A DNA stretch of 64,000 nt, taken from the NCBI RefSeq assembly GCF_963678635.1, contig NW_026971671.1, forward strand, positions 38,556-102,555, in the 5' to 3' direction. The DNA is from Symsagittifera roscoffensis. Its lineage: Eukaryota; Xenacoelomorpha; Acoela; Convolutidae. The stretch's first letter is position 1. Each line of letters opens with the position of its first letter. Under the pieces are notes generated by a model. That model had not been told where the DNA came from. It saw only the letters and a program-made list of their open reading frames with translations, and did no database searches. Shown here in pieces: positions 33,613 through 45,039 of the stretch. The translations under genes were made by a program, and so were the position numbers.

Positions 33613-36504
33613 AGAAATTGAGTAAAATAAAAACGAGATCAAAACCAAAGTTGCGGTGAAAAATATTAAATTGAACACTAATTACTAAGAAACCTTACTT
33701 TAAAGCGTAGAAAACAGTTTATGTGCGTTGAAAGTTCCTCTTCAAAAAATTCTGAAAAAATCGATTACGATTGAATTTCATTGTCTTGATCCACAAAAAT
33801 GAAAAATTATTTACAATAACTGATATGCAATATTGCAATATGAAAAATGTATGTCAAGTAGAAACCATCTCGGGTATGGAGACCTCTATGTATCAATATA
33901 TGTAATGGAATATTCGTTCGCCACCATTTCTATTAGGATAGGAAAATAGATTTCTCGATGTGTTAAGGTATGTTTTCAGAGTTTTAGAGTTTTAGATGGT
34001 AGGTTTCAGATGCTAAGATGGTAGGTTTTAAAACAATGTTGGCGCCCCGTTTTCGTCGAAACAGCAATATTTAAGATTTTATACACCAGAGATCTTATGT
34101 GTTTTAGATAGGGAATATATTTCTCAAGGTCTGAGCGTAGGTTTTAGAGTTTCGTCCAGATATAAAGAAAAGATCAATAATCGTACAGCTCACTGAATTT
34201 TCTCTTTTTTCTCGAGCAAAATTCCTTTTTATCTTTTTTTTTGTTTTGTTGTCAATTATTAACCAAAACTTATAGAACAACTTCATTTTCTGAGAAGTAT
34301 TTCGCCCTGTTTAATTTTAGCTTAGGATGATTGTTGAAAAATTTTTTATTGCTTAAATTGCTTAAGAATTGGGTGAAAATTTTTTGAAAGTTATTGAAAA
34401 TGTGGTTGAAAAAAAAAATTCTTAATTGATCACTGTTTATCTTTTGCTTCTACAACATAGTTTACCATAAATTTCCCGTAGAAATTTGTATTTGTGTTTT
34501 ACTGTTATTTCTGGCTTCTGTTTTATATAGGTTCTCTCTTTTGAACTCACATTGTACCAAAATTCAGTCAGAACTGGGGAATTTAGTGGGAAAATAGCAT
34601 CAACTGAACGAGCAGTTTTCTGACAGAGTTAAAATTAGAACAGCAAACGTCTAAATTTTACTCTTTGTTTTTTACATGTCTACATTACCGGAAAAAACTT
34701 AATTTGCTCATATGTAACAATGTAAAGTTTTTAATAGCAAACACAATTTTTGTGATAATTAACTATCATTTTTGTCACAAATGGTCTTAAAATCTCTTTT
34801 TATCGAGGATTATATCTTTTTAGTCTGTAATTCTGAAAACTGTTCAAGTGAGAGAGAAAAATGTCAGTTATACTTTTAAAGAAGAGTAAACAAGCACATG
34901 TAGCTGGTAAAATTTAGATTATTCGGATGTATTTTTTACGTGAATTTGGTGAACAAATTACGAGCAATTTTTTTGAATGTAATCTGAAAACCACCGAAAG
35001 TAACATTGAGCAAAGTAACACAGTTCTCAAATTTTGATTTTAAAGAATGCTTTTCATAAGAAATTAACTAGAAAAACAAAATCCAATTCTAACATGAAAC
35101 AACTGAGCAGCTTTGTTTTGATTTGAAACAATTTTCATTCGCCAAAAACTCTACAGATCCACCTAATTCTCTAATTGAAAAAAATGAGAAAAAAACAATA
35201 GCAAAATTATGAATCATAGGTGTGTCTATTTGAATCACTTCAGGATAAATACAAAACCCATAATATTTTCTCATAAAAACTTTCTGCAAAAAATTTATAC
35301 GTTTTTTTTTCAAAAAAAAATTAAGAGCATGAAGATCTTGAATGCCGATTTTTGACTTCTTCTAGATCTTTTATCTTCCCTAAGAATTTTTTTGTTTGAT
35401 TTCATCAAAAATCATAGAAAAGTTAGTATAGGTGGTATCAATTAACAAAATATTTTTGTCACAGTGTTGTATTTATTTCAAAAAAAAAATATCTTTAAAC
35501 CATCTTGATTCTCAAGTAAGATTACTTGATTCATCAAAAAATAACAACAACTCCATAGAAATTATAAAAAATGAGCAAGTTTGACCGTTTTCAGGTTGAA
35601 AAAAAAGCCTTCAATTTAACCTTATAACTTAAAACAAAGCAAAATGAAGCTCCATAAGAACTAAACTTAGTTTCTCTTTGTTTCGTTAAAAAACTTCAAT
35701 TCTGATCTTTCTTGGTTTCTACTTGATCTACAATCCTCAGTTGATTTCCTTTTAAATTTTGATTGATGAAAAAATGGATAATTTTATTACTCGCTTACTG
35801 ATCCATGGCAAAGTTTGCACCAAAAACTGTATTCACTAAGAACGTTCAGAAAAACAATTTCTGACCCTGACAACTGTTTGAAGTGAATTTACAGTTCAGA
35901 CTTAAATATTATATTACCTGGAGTTTTCATAAATTAACAAAGCTGCATGTTTTCTATGCAAGTTAACAAAAACAGTAAAAAAATCATTATTTCCGATACA
36001 TAAGCGGCCATCTAATTGTATGAAACTACAAATCCAGGTCCACGTTGAAATTATAATTTGATAGATAGCCAAAACGATAAAATTCGTCTAGGCTATTCAA
36101 ATGTCCAGTACTTTGTTCGAACTTAAAACAAAATTGATGCCAGTTAATAGCGCAAAATTTGTACTTTTACCCTTTATTTAAAAGAATAGAATACCCATAA
36201 TCATGCCACCATTGCAGTTATTATTTTAGAGTGAAGACTTTTGGATCGGTTTCTATTGAGAATTTCAAAATTGTTTGATACAGACTGTTGGTCGAGTTGG
36301 GTTACTTGATCAACACCTTTGGACAAAAGCTTATAGGAACAATTAAGATATGAGATGGAAATGTTTAACTGTTCTTTCTAGAATATTTCAACCCATATCA
36401 GAAATGTATAGATTTCTGATGTTTTTTCAGTAAACCTTATTGTTTTAATGTAATTTCTCCTATGTTATCAAGTTTTTAATGTAAATTCTCAAAGTTAGTT
36501 TGTC
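33613..36504. other. AT-rich non-genic stretch
   Basis: No gene or element could be supported in nearly 2.9 kb. Short direct repeats such as 'GGTAGGTTT' near 33998-34030 are minor. Confidence 0.4.
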
Positions 36505-36741
36505 TTAGAGTGTGATTGGAGGCGGCTGAGCGCTCTGTCCAACACCTTGACTATGATGGTTTTGACAAGAAGAAAGCTTCTTCTTGGTATGAACATTCAG
36601 TTCGTCGCTGCTATGTACAAAATTACAAATTGGACACTTCATCACTCCTCGTGTTTTACAATGTTTTGATGCATTTCGACATGTGTAACATCTATCACAC
36701 TCACGACATGCACAGTTTTGTTTCTTCTCAGTGGCGACATC
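36505..36741 (-). CDS. Cysteine-rich (zinc-finger-like) C-terminal exon
   Basis: The minus strand is open from 36741 to a TAA at 36505-36507 and encodes a dense metal-binding pattern. CACRECDRCYTC comes first, then KHC, then KCPICNFVHSSDELNVHTKK and a further Cys and His pair. The spacing (C-x-C-x2-C-x2-C-x2-C, then C-x2-C-x9-H) is very unlikely by chance and resembles treble-clef or C2H2/C2HC fingers. It has no ATG in frame. An AG just before 36740 and another before AAGAAACAA could be acceptors, so it is probably the last exon of a spliced gene running leftward. The family is not recognised. Confidence 0.55.
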   Translation of the reverse strand, partial: DVATEKKQNCACRECDRCYTCRNASKHCKTRGVMKCPICNFVHSSDELNVHTKKKLSSCQNHHSQGVGQSAQPPPITL

Positions 36742-37091
36742 TCATTAACTATAGAAAAACTTGAAAACAAATAGAGATTTAGAAAAATTCAGAAAGTCAA
36801 TATATCAGTTTTTGAAAAATTTAAAGAGTTTTCAAGAGGTTTCGGAATTTTTAGGAACTCAAGCAACCAGTTCTGAGCCTTACCTATAATGACATTTTCA
36901 TGCAATTCAGAAAAAATCAATTAAACTCAAGTTTATTTCTGTCAATCAAAATTTAGCATGCTTCCTTTGTTGGAATAATTTAAAAATTTTGATGTTAACT
37001 AACAGAATGAAATTTTTCTCAGAAATAGTTTTTATCAAAATTTTTCAGACCATTGGAAAGCTCAAGTTTAAGAAAATCTTCAGTCAATCAA

Positions 37092-37340
37092 TCAAAATGT
37101 TTCACTAGTCTTCAATTTATTTTTGCAGGACTTTTCATTGATTTGATTTATCTTTAATGATCCTTCATTCTGACCCCAAATTTTTTTGTGAAAAGACTGT
37201 TCATAAATCTGGCGTTTTTCTTTCTTAACAAATATCCTCCCCATCATGTGAACAAGTATTAAGTTATCCTCTGCTACAAAAAACTGATGTGGACCCATCA
37301 ATGTAATCGCCCCGCGATTCTTACTCTTTCTTGCAGAAAC
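37092..37340 (-). CDS. Candidate internal exon of the minus-strand cysteine-rich gene
   Basis: A minus-strand frame open from 37340 to 37092 reads KNRGAITLMGPHQFFVAEDN and then LILVHMMGRIFVKKEKR before turning lysine/asparagine-rich, suggesting that the coding part ends in its first half. It lies about 350 bp upstream (in transcriptional sense) of the cysteine-rich exon. Exact splice sites were not resolved and no domain is recognised. Confidence 0.3.
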   Translation of the reverse strand, partial: VSARKSKNRGAITLMGPHQFFVAEDNLILVHMMGRIFVKKEKRQIYEQSFHKKIWGQNEGSLKINQINEKSCKNKLKTSETF

Positions 37341-37919
37341 TTAGCCTCAAAATCAGAAAAAGGCTACATCAAACATGAGGGAAACTTTCGATAGAGACAG
37401 TTTTCAGGCTAACAAACATTTTCAAAAAAAATTGAAAACCAGAATTTTTGAAAAAAACCTGTTTCGAAAAACTTTTCTCCCAAAACTGATATCTTTTTTG
37501 CAAATATTTCATTTTAAGATTTTTAAAAAATTGTTTTTTACCCTGGTTAGAATCTGAATTGTTTTTGATGAGTTCTTTTAACCAATCAAAATTTTAAAAC
37601 AAAGAAAAACTAATTAAAACAACCAATCAAATACAAAATTTTATACTTTGTTGTAAGTTTTTCCTAAATATAGATGACAACAGCAGTTGATGATATCTTT
37701 ATGATTTTTAAATACATTTACGGGGAAAATCAACTAATTTTTTTTAAGCATTAAGGCAATTTCGAACATTTTGTATGTTTTGTCAGAACGTTTCTCAAAT
37801 GTCCAAGTTTCTAGCTCTAATTGTTCACTTCAAGGAGCAAAAAAAATTGTTAACCAATAATTATTCAATTACCAAACAAACAAAATATCACGAAGAATAA
37901 CATTTGCTGAACCTCAGAA

Positions 37920-38297
37920 TTATGGAAAAACCTCAACAAACCTCCCAAAATCTCGCAAATTTTGAAACAGATTACTGAATTCATTCAAAATATAGTTAAC
38001 ACAGGCAACTTGTTTTGTTGATTCATCTTTTTTTTCAGTGATGAGTTGAATCTGAATGAAGAGAGGCTTATTGAAACTGAACGTGACGCACACCCTCCTT
38101 ATGTTGTATATTGCTATATCATATACTTCATTACAGCTGTCGAGCTCCTGATGCATAGTGAACTCTTCGCCAGAATTGGCTTCATAAAGGTACGGTTCCA
38201 CGGTTTTCAGCTCCGTGAATATAATTCTAATTGTCAATGTTGCTTCTCGTTTTCTTAAGCAAAATGGACCTGCTGTCACTTTTCGATTTGTCTCAAC
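37920..38297 (-). CDS. Candidate internal exon, beta-rich unknown domain
   Basis: A minus-strand frame open from 38297 to 37920 with mixed, protein-like codons and alternating hydrophobic segments typical of beta strands (ATLTIRIIFTELKTVEPYLY, RRVCVTFSFNKPLFIQIQL). There is no ATG at its start; ACAG and GCAG acceptor-like sites lie at about 38274-38270. It sits between other exon-like frames of the same strand. I do not recognise the domain. Confidence 0.35.
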   Translation of the reverse strand, partial: VETNRKVTAGPFCLRKREATLTIRIIFTELKTVEPYLYEANSGEEFTMHQELDSCNEVYDIAIYNIRRVCVTFSFNKPLFIQIQLITEKKDESTKQVACVNYILNEFSNLFQNLRDFGRFVEVFP

Positions 38298-38791
38298 TCA
38301 TTTTTCTTGAATAATTGGAAACAGGACTCAAAATGAACTTCCTATTGTAAGATTTTTGGGACCAAGCAAGTTTATCATTTCAATTTAGGTTTTTTGAAAA
38401 CGCATTGTAATTGGGAATAGTGATCTGTCTGGAGTACGTTTTAATTAGAAAAGCAAGGTGATCAGTTGTGGAGAAATGAGAGAAATGATAAGGAGGTAAA
38501 TTGAAAATGAGAGTGAACAGTATGAGTCATCATGATTTTCATTTAAGAAACTGGTACAAAAGATGGAATGATTCTGTAATTTTCCAACTAACAAAATTGT
38601 GTAGGCGCTGTTTCCCTTACATAAATCTACACTTCTTTGCAAAAACCTTCTTCCAATTGGGTGCTGCTATGTGTCAAGCTCTCCCGAGTTTTTTTTTTTT
38701 TCATTTAAAAAAGAGAAGTTACCATCAATTTCTATTTCCGACAATTTTTACGACAAACACATTAACCGAAAACTGTTTCTTGTCTACTCAC

Positions 38792-38860
38792 AACTGTATG
38801 TGTTCCTTGGTTTTTTGCGAGTTCCATTTGGTTTCAGTAGGAACATCTTTTAGCACAACT
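38792..38860 (-). CDS. Candidate 69-nt internal exon with canonical splice sites
   Basis: On the minus strand, acceptor TTAGCTCTGCAG precedes 38860 and donor GTGAGT follows 38792. The 69 nt between are open in a protein-like frame (VVLKDVPTETKWNSQKTKEH), with one base before and two after whole codons. Both splice sites are strong. It would be the most upstream exon of the leftward gene that I can see. The phase to the next exon was not reconciled. Confidence 0.35.
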
Positions 38861-39639
38861 CTGCAGAGCTAAGATAAATAAATTCACACTCATCAAAAAA
38901 TTGACCGTCTTTACACTTCGTACAAATACAGATACTGTTCAAACACTGTTACAACCAGCAGAGAATTTTCAATCAGCTTAATTGAACAGTTCCACAAAAA
39001 TTAAGAAAAAGAAGCCAAAAACATGCTTAGTATTGCAAAGAAACGACTGTTCTGGAAAAATTCAATAAAATTCGTTTACATTTCTTTCAAATTTTGCTTC
39101 CATGCAAGCACTCGGTTCGGAATAATTTGACAGAATTCGAAAATTTTAAAACTCAAAAAATGAGTCTGTGCTGTTGAAGATTATTAATCATTTTATTGAT
39201 GGTCATTGTTTTGTAAATGATGATTTGTAAGCTTTGCAAAAAAGAATCAGCTGTCTTCAAAACTATTTTAAAAACTTCAGTAGTTTTTGCACTGAGATAT
39301 TTTTCAAGTTACATCTTAAAATCTCAAACAGTTTTGCTTAAAATGCAAGCATCTAAAATGTTTAAAACATGTGAAATAACTCAAAGTTATTCAAATTATT
39401 CAATCAAGTTGCCTTCAAAAAAATTTTGAAGGAAACCATGCAAGTTTGGTGCAGAAGCTTGCATCTACCCGGACTCAGGGAGCAGATTTTTTGGTAAGGA
39501 TGCGAAAGACTAAAAACTGAGGCATGAGTCTGATTTGTTGAGATTTGTTGATTGTTCTTTTGATAATTTTGATTCAGTAAGAAATGAGCGTGTCAATTTT
39601 TCGATAAGTAATTGAACAACTGTATTCAAAAATCTTATC
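38861..39639. other. Non-genic stretch upstream of the minus-strand exons
   Basis: It may contain a promoter or further exons of the leftward gene, but nothing is clear. The minus-strand sequence after TTTTTCCAG near 39055 is open for only short distances. Confidence 0.35.
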
Positions 39640-41060
39640 AAAAAATATTTTTTTCACTTTGAACGCTTTTTGACATATAACTTTTTTGTACTTTATAACA
39701 AGTGTGCAGAAACTATCTCGGAAGTTTTTGCGAGATGCAGGACTTGATTTAAATTTTTCAACAATGATGCAATATGTTAATTGAGATTGTTCCCAAGGTG
39801 TGAAAATTGTTTTGAAGTTGTCAACAAAAAGCAAACAATTTTTGAGTTTTTTTTGTTGGAGGCAAAAACCCAACTTCTTTTTTTTATGAAAAAGTGAAAA
39901 ACGCAAAAAGTTTTTTTTTAAAAAAAAAACAAAAAACTGGTTAAATTTTTTGCAATGTTAGAGTTTTTCAACGTGCTATTCCTTATGTTAATACGTTGTT
40001 TTTTTAATGTCTTTGATTAATATACATGCAATGAAAATATTTTCTAAGGATCAAATTTAGAACAAAGAGTTTCATGAATTTCATAAAACCTTAAATTAAT
40101 AACAGTGAAAGAAAAATTTATAACACATTTCTTAAATGCGGGTACATTTCACGAAATTGCAAAACTTTGTTTTATTTTTTAACATAAGCGCTAAAAAGCT
40201 TGTGAAATAAGTAATGATGATTTTATTTTGTGTGCAAAAGGTGTTATGATTTTCTTCATTATGTGTGTAAAAACTTTCCGAAAATTCTTACAAGATGTCA
40301 CTCTTGGTTTAAAATGTTCTTATGTTTTTTGTTAGTTTTAACACGTGTGCGCAAACTATCTCACAAGCTTTGATTTTTTCAACAAATAAGTAAAAATTTG
40401 AATTAGGTTTTTGTGTAAGGTGCAAAAATTGCTCTGATTTTTTAAGCAAGAAAGCCACAATTTTTGAAGATGCAAAATTTTGTTTTAATTTGACTGCTCA
40501 CAGTTTAATGAAAAAGTTTTTGCAAGATGCAAAAATGTTTAGATTAGTTTAAAAAATGTGTTGAGATATTATGGAAAAATTTGCAAATGAGCGAACGTTT
40601 TTAGGAAGCTTTTTGTATGATGCGAATTTTTTTGTGGTGTTTCGAAAAAAAAGGCAAAACTTTATAGTACGAAAACTCGTTAAATTATTGCGATGTTAGG
40701 ATATTTAAACGTTGATGACTTTGAGTGCTATTCCCTATTTTAAAAAATTAGTTTCTTTGTCTTTGATCAGCAAAAAAAGAAAAAATAGACTTCCTAATTA
40801 TCAAATTTGGAACAAACAATTTCAGAAATTTCAGAAAATCATAAAATAATAACAGTGCTAGACCAATTTGAAAAAAAATTTTTAGGGAGAAGTTCAAAAA
40901 TTTTTCTCAACACGAAAATTTTTTAAAATTTTTACATGTGCACTTACCTTGTTGTGAAAAATGTAATGATGTTTTTATAATGTGCGCAAAATTTTGTTGA
41001 TTTTCTTCATTATGTGTTTAAAAGTTTTCTGAAAACTCCTACAAGATGTCAAATTTGTTT
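39640..41060. repeat. Tandem duplication of an approximately 750-bp unit
   Basis: Two diverged head-to-tail copies, roughly 39640-40319 and 40320-41060. Shared anchors include 'GCAAACTATCTC' (39704 and 40349), 'AATAACAGTG' (40099 and 40848), and 'GATTTTCTTCATTATGTGTG' (40248) against 'GATTTTCTTCATTATGTG' (40999). Offsets are about 745-752 bp in the second half. No coding function is seen. Confidence 0.75.
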
Positions 41061-41265
41061 TTTCGCTTTCTCGTGGCTGTGTTTTACGTATGAGGAGTAG
41101 GATTGAACGTCTGATGAAGCAAAAAAACGTGTCTTGTAATAATAAAACTGAAAAAGTGTTTTCTGTCAACCTCTAAATTTGAAATTTGTAGATATACAGT
41201 TCTTTGTTTTGAAATTTGGTCACATTTTTTAACTAGCCCAGTGCAGCAACGGGGCATTAAAATAT

Positions 41266-44246
41266 AACATGACTGCTTGTATCAGCGCAAAGCCCTGAAT
41301 GTTCCGATTGCCTTTTAAGGTCTATGGAGCAGTAATAACATGAAAAAAATGTAATAAGAAAATGCTTTTTCAAAATTCTCAAATTTTTTTGTGAACTTGC
41401 CATATAAAACTCTACTTGATAATTTTCGCTCGTACAGGAAATCAATAACGGCGAAAACCCTTATCAACCAATATGACACTATTTCTTTGACGGATTAAGT
41501 CTCGGTGTCAGGAGAAAAATACCATTACAAAAGCTGACATGACAAAAAATACCGTATCAAAAGGTCCCTTGCACATAAATTGCCCATACTATAAGATCTT
41601 ATGCTAATTAGAAAAATACATAGAATAATGAACATTAGTCACAATTGAAGTGTAAGCAGAAATAAATATAGGGTAATGATATCTCAATTATGCTCTCGCT
41701 ATTAATGAACGTTGAAAACCTAAGATAAACAAAACTTAAACTGGACTCATTTTTGGGATCAACAAAGTGCCAGCATGTATTCAATTTAGTGATAATATGG
41801 TATTGAATTAAAATAACTCAATTGAAAATGTATACGCTCTGCATTCATTATCTCACTCGTGAACTCATTGAATACTCAAAAATGAACTCCTTTACTTGGT
41901 GAACCTCAAAAAAAGCCAAACACTTATTATTTTTGACGGCCAAGAACTTCAAAAGAAATACAATACAAAGACAACAACACAATGGCGCTGCAGCAAATGG
42001 AGATCATATAAGTCGCCGTAAACTTTAATCACTTCTGGGAGTGATATAATCTCAAACTGCGACAGGCATAGTCACGAGTTCAACGCAGGACGCTCACAAG
42101 CAAGAAATGAAGGAGACAGTTAGGAATCTATATTAAAAATCCCGTAAACATTCAGATCATTGCAGCTAGTTTGCAATCGGTGCTGGACGACAAAGCAACC
42201 CAACTGTCTTTGTCCTCCTGGTCGCCAATAACGCGAATTCTAAACAGTAGTAAACAAACGACATCCCTGCCCACAATTGCCACAGATGACCGCCATTTCG
42301 AAATACCGGAACGTTTTAAGCATTTGTGCCTTTTTGATAGCGGAAATCAAGATACGGAACGCATCTTGATTTTTGGCGATATTGAGAATCTCAATGCATT
42401 TAAATTGTACAACAGAACCTGGCTTGTAGACGGTACTTTCAAAAATTTCCCCAGTAAGATTTACCAGCTCTACACTAGACACATCCAGATTGGCAATTTT
42501 TATCCACCAGCTTGCGACTACACTCTGCTCAGCAACAAGCGCTTATCATCCTATAACAAGTTCCTAATCGCACCTTAATCGCTAATGGGTGAAATAATCC
42601 TGGAAAAAATGTTAATCTTTTTTTAAATTGCGGCGTTGGGTGCTTTTACGTACCATTACGAAACTCACTTTGAGGGATGCTATTTTCACCTCTGTCAGAG
42701 CTTTATGAGGAAAATATCCAATTTGGGGCCTCAAAAAGACTTACAAATCAAACAGCGAGCTAGTCTTAGCTCTGAAAATGATTACTGCGCTTACTTTTGT
42801 GCCGGAGTCAAAAATGAAAATCGGGTTTGACCTTGTAATTGAGTAATTCATGCAGTGAGGCAATCAAAGTGGATTTTTTACAAAGTGATCTCAGAAAATT
42901 AGTAAGTCTAAAAATCGAAAAAAAAACTGACATTAAGGGAGTTTGATTGGCCGAAAAACACTTTTTCTTTTTTCTTTATGGAACCGTTATCAAAATGTGT
43001 GGTCTAACCCGAACTACAAAGCAAATGAAGGGTGGCTTCTAGGTGTAACCACTTTATTTAATGACAGCCATTTTTCAGTATATACGTTTCTTGAAAAAAA
43101 CTCAACTGGATTCCTACAATCAAAACTTCAATTTTTTTGAATGCATCCTGCGGTACTATCAACTTATCCCGGAAAAAGTGACGTGATCTGAATGAAAAAT
43201 ATCAACAGATAACCACTTTATACACAGACTTGAACCTATTGTCTTATATCTGTTCATTTGCCCATTTAGTCTAGTAATTTCTGTTTTAGTTTTTGTCTAG
43301 TTTCTTCAAATTTATATTTGTTCGATCAATTTTTTATGGTCTCATCCTTGCACCCTCTCAGACAACGTCGAAACGCAATACTACGACTCACATTCGAAAA
43401 TGCTGTGTCCAGCAATTTGATCCCAGAGCAACTGCCCTTATTTACGGGACGCTAAGCTAGGGGTAGGGGCCTGACGGCCCTTTGAGTAATGCATCTAGCA
43501 AAAAAAATTGGTCAAATCTGAGAGTTGTTATTTTTTATCAAAAAGATTGGCAAGTGAATCGAAATGAAAATGATTTCAAAGCCTTCGAATTTTGCAAAAA
43601 CCTAATTTCATTTTTGTACCGACTTGAGTTGTCTGAAAAATCAGGCCAATTTTGGCAAAGTTGATTTTAATTAATTGCAAACCCTTTTCAAGTTAGTTTG
43701 TAGACTAAGTTGTTTTGAATTTTGTTTTTCAATTTGAAAGCCAATTGATCAGAAAGGTCATTTATGTTCAAATTTTGTGCAGCAAAATTTTTGACTTTTT
43801 GTTCTATTTTTTTAACCGACTCTTTGTTTTTGCTTTGATCGATTAACAGTTTTACTTTCAATTCTCAGGTTTTTTGTTATTTTACTATGGTATTTTATGT
43901 CGTGGGCGATTTGGGAACGAGTAACTTTTCGAATAATATCTTATTGACTGGGATCTTCTTGTTTGGGATCTTAAGGTAAGGAATCTTTTGTCATGTTACC
44001 TAAATCTCCGCTTAAGCTTTAATAGCGCAAAATTTTTCGCGCGTGTATTGTCGCAAATCGACAACCTTTAAATTCCCATATCTTTACAAAAAATGATCAC
44101 AGGTGAAATATCTTTTCAAATTTAAGCTCAAGACAACAATCGATTTCGAATGATAAAAAAAATCTGTCAAAAATAGCTAGTTAAAAAGTTAAAAATATAT
44201 CTGAAGAAAAAAACTCACCCCGAGCACAAACAATCCGTTACTTTCG
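41266..44246 (+). mobile_element. MULE-type DNA transposon, degraded full-length copy
   Basis: This element of about 3.0 kb is delimited by comparison with its deletion derivatives. The left end (AACATGACTGCTTGTATCAG) and right end (CCGTTACTTTCGG) both occur, reversed, in 28773-29276 and 32227-32588. The interior carries a broken FLYWCH-MULE transposase. Just outside the left end the reverse strand reads GCCCCGTTGCTGCACTGGGC, able to form a small hairpin, so the true terminus may lie about 30 bp further left. Clear TIRs and a target-site duplication were not established. Confidence 0.72.
41899..43455 (+). pseudogene. FLYWCH-MULE transposase, multiply broken
   Basis: Pieces in order are as follows. 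A FLYWCH zinc finger (41899-42018: IIFDGQELQKKY, TTTQWRCSKWRSYK) is followed after a shift by CDRHSHEFNAGRSQARNE, its H-x-H end. The transposase N-core (42111-42578) contains RILIFGDIENLNAF and TWLVDGTFKNFPSKIYQLYT, the DGTFK catalytic-Asp block. Next comes GCYFHLCQSFMRKISNLG (42636-42830), the C.FH..Q block. LWNRYQNVW and EGWLLGVTTLFNDSHFSVYTF (42943-43140) form the LWN/EGWH-like block. A C-terminal piece follows to 43455. Stops and frameshifts between blocks show that it is dead. Domain order matches Mutator-like transposases with FLYWCH fingers. Confidence 0.85.
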
Positions 44247-44496
44247 GTACGTTGATTCTCAACGTAGACTGATTACAAACTGAAAACAGAAAGTAAATCC
44301 AGGATAATTCATGTAAAGTCAGAAAAAAAATTCGGTTTTACTGAGGGTATTAAACGGAAGATTGATACCAAGATGTACGGAAACATACAACACTCTAGTG
44401 CGAATTAACTGTTTTTTTACAAGGGTGGAGATTCATTAGTAGATACAATAGGGGAATGGGGGGGGGGGATTGAGTAAATCAGTTTTTTTCTTTCTC

Positions 44497-44921
44497 ATGG
44501 CTGCGTTTTATGTAGCTGTCGCTGTTACAGTTTGGTTTGGCGCTGCAAATAGAAGTTATGCGGGGATTTTGTGTCCTCACATTTTGGATACATCATTAAA
44601 TAGGGCCACAAGCCCATCGGAAATGGCTTATAGAAGAGAATTCTGTTTACAACAATCAGTAATGTAAATTAGCTCACTGTTTAGCTCACTGTTTTGGAAA
44701 GGTTATGTAACTCTTATGTAATTAAATTTGACAAAAAGATTATGTAATTGTGTCATTTGACAGCTTTGGCATATTTTTTTCCGTCGCCGATAAGGAACGT
44801 AACAACGAAATTACAGATAGGCAATCATCTTTGCAAAACTTTTGATATAAACAACAATTTTGATGAAGATTTTTCCGTGTGTAGTTATTCTTTTTGTGTT
44901 GCTCAATGCGAGCTGTTTGCA
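44497..44921 (+). CDS. Candidate two-exon secreted cysteine-containing protein
   Basis: Exon 1 (44497-44663) starts MAAFYVAVAVTVWFGAANRS, a good signal peptide with a likely cut after SYA, then GILCPHILD and REFCLQQ. A donor GTAAAT at 44664 and an acceptor after a pyrimidine-rich tract (CCGTCGCCGATAAG) at 44794 define a 131-bp intron. Phases match (two bases plus one). Exon 2 (44795-44921) encodes NVTTKLQIGNHLCKTFD and VCSYSFCVAQCELFA and ends at a consensus donor GTGAGT. At least one more exon would be needed. Without splicing, exon 1 stops at 44667. The family is unknown and the model rests on splice signals only. Confidence 0.42.
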
Positions 44922-45039
44922 GTGAGTCTTTTCAATGTCATCCTTCTTGACATGTTTGATGTTCGTTCATTGTCAAAGACATTTTTTGGCAAATTTTCTC
45001 TACAGAATCTGAATTAGAAAAATGTACAAATTTTAAGGC

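Noticed and set aside
33328-33613. Proline-rich and glycine-rich frames
   Set aside because: They are artefacts of the GC-rich minisatellite, open on both strands.
39574-39906. 110-codon minus-strand frame
   Set aside because: Lys/Phe/Ile-rich with oligo-A and oligo-T runs. It lies in the 750-bp duplication and the frame is not kept in the second unit.
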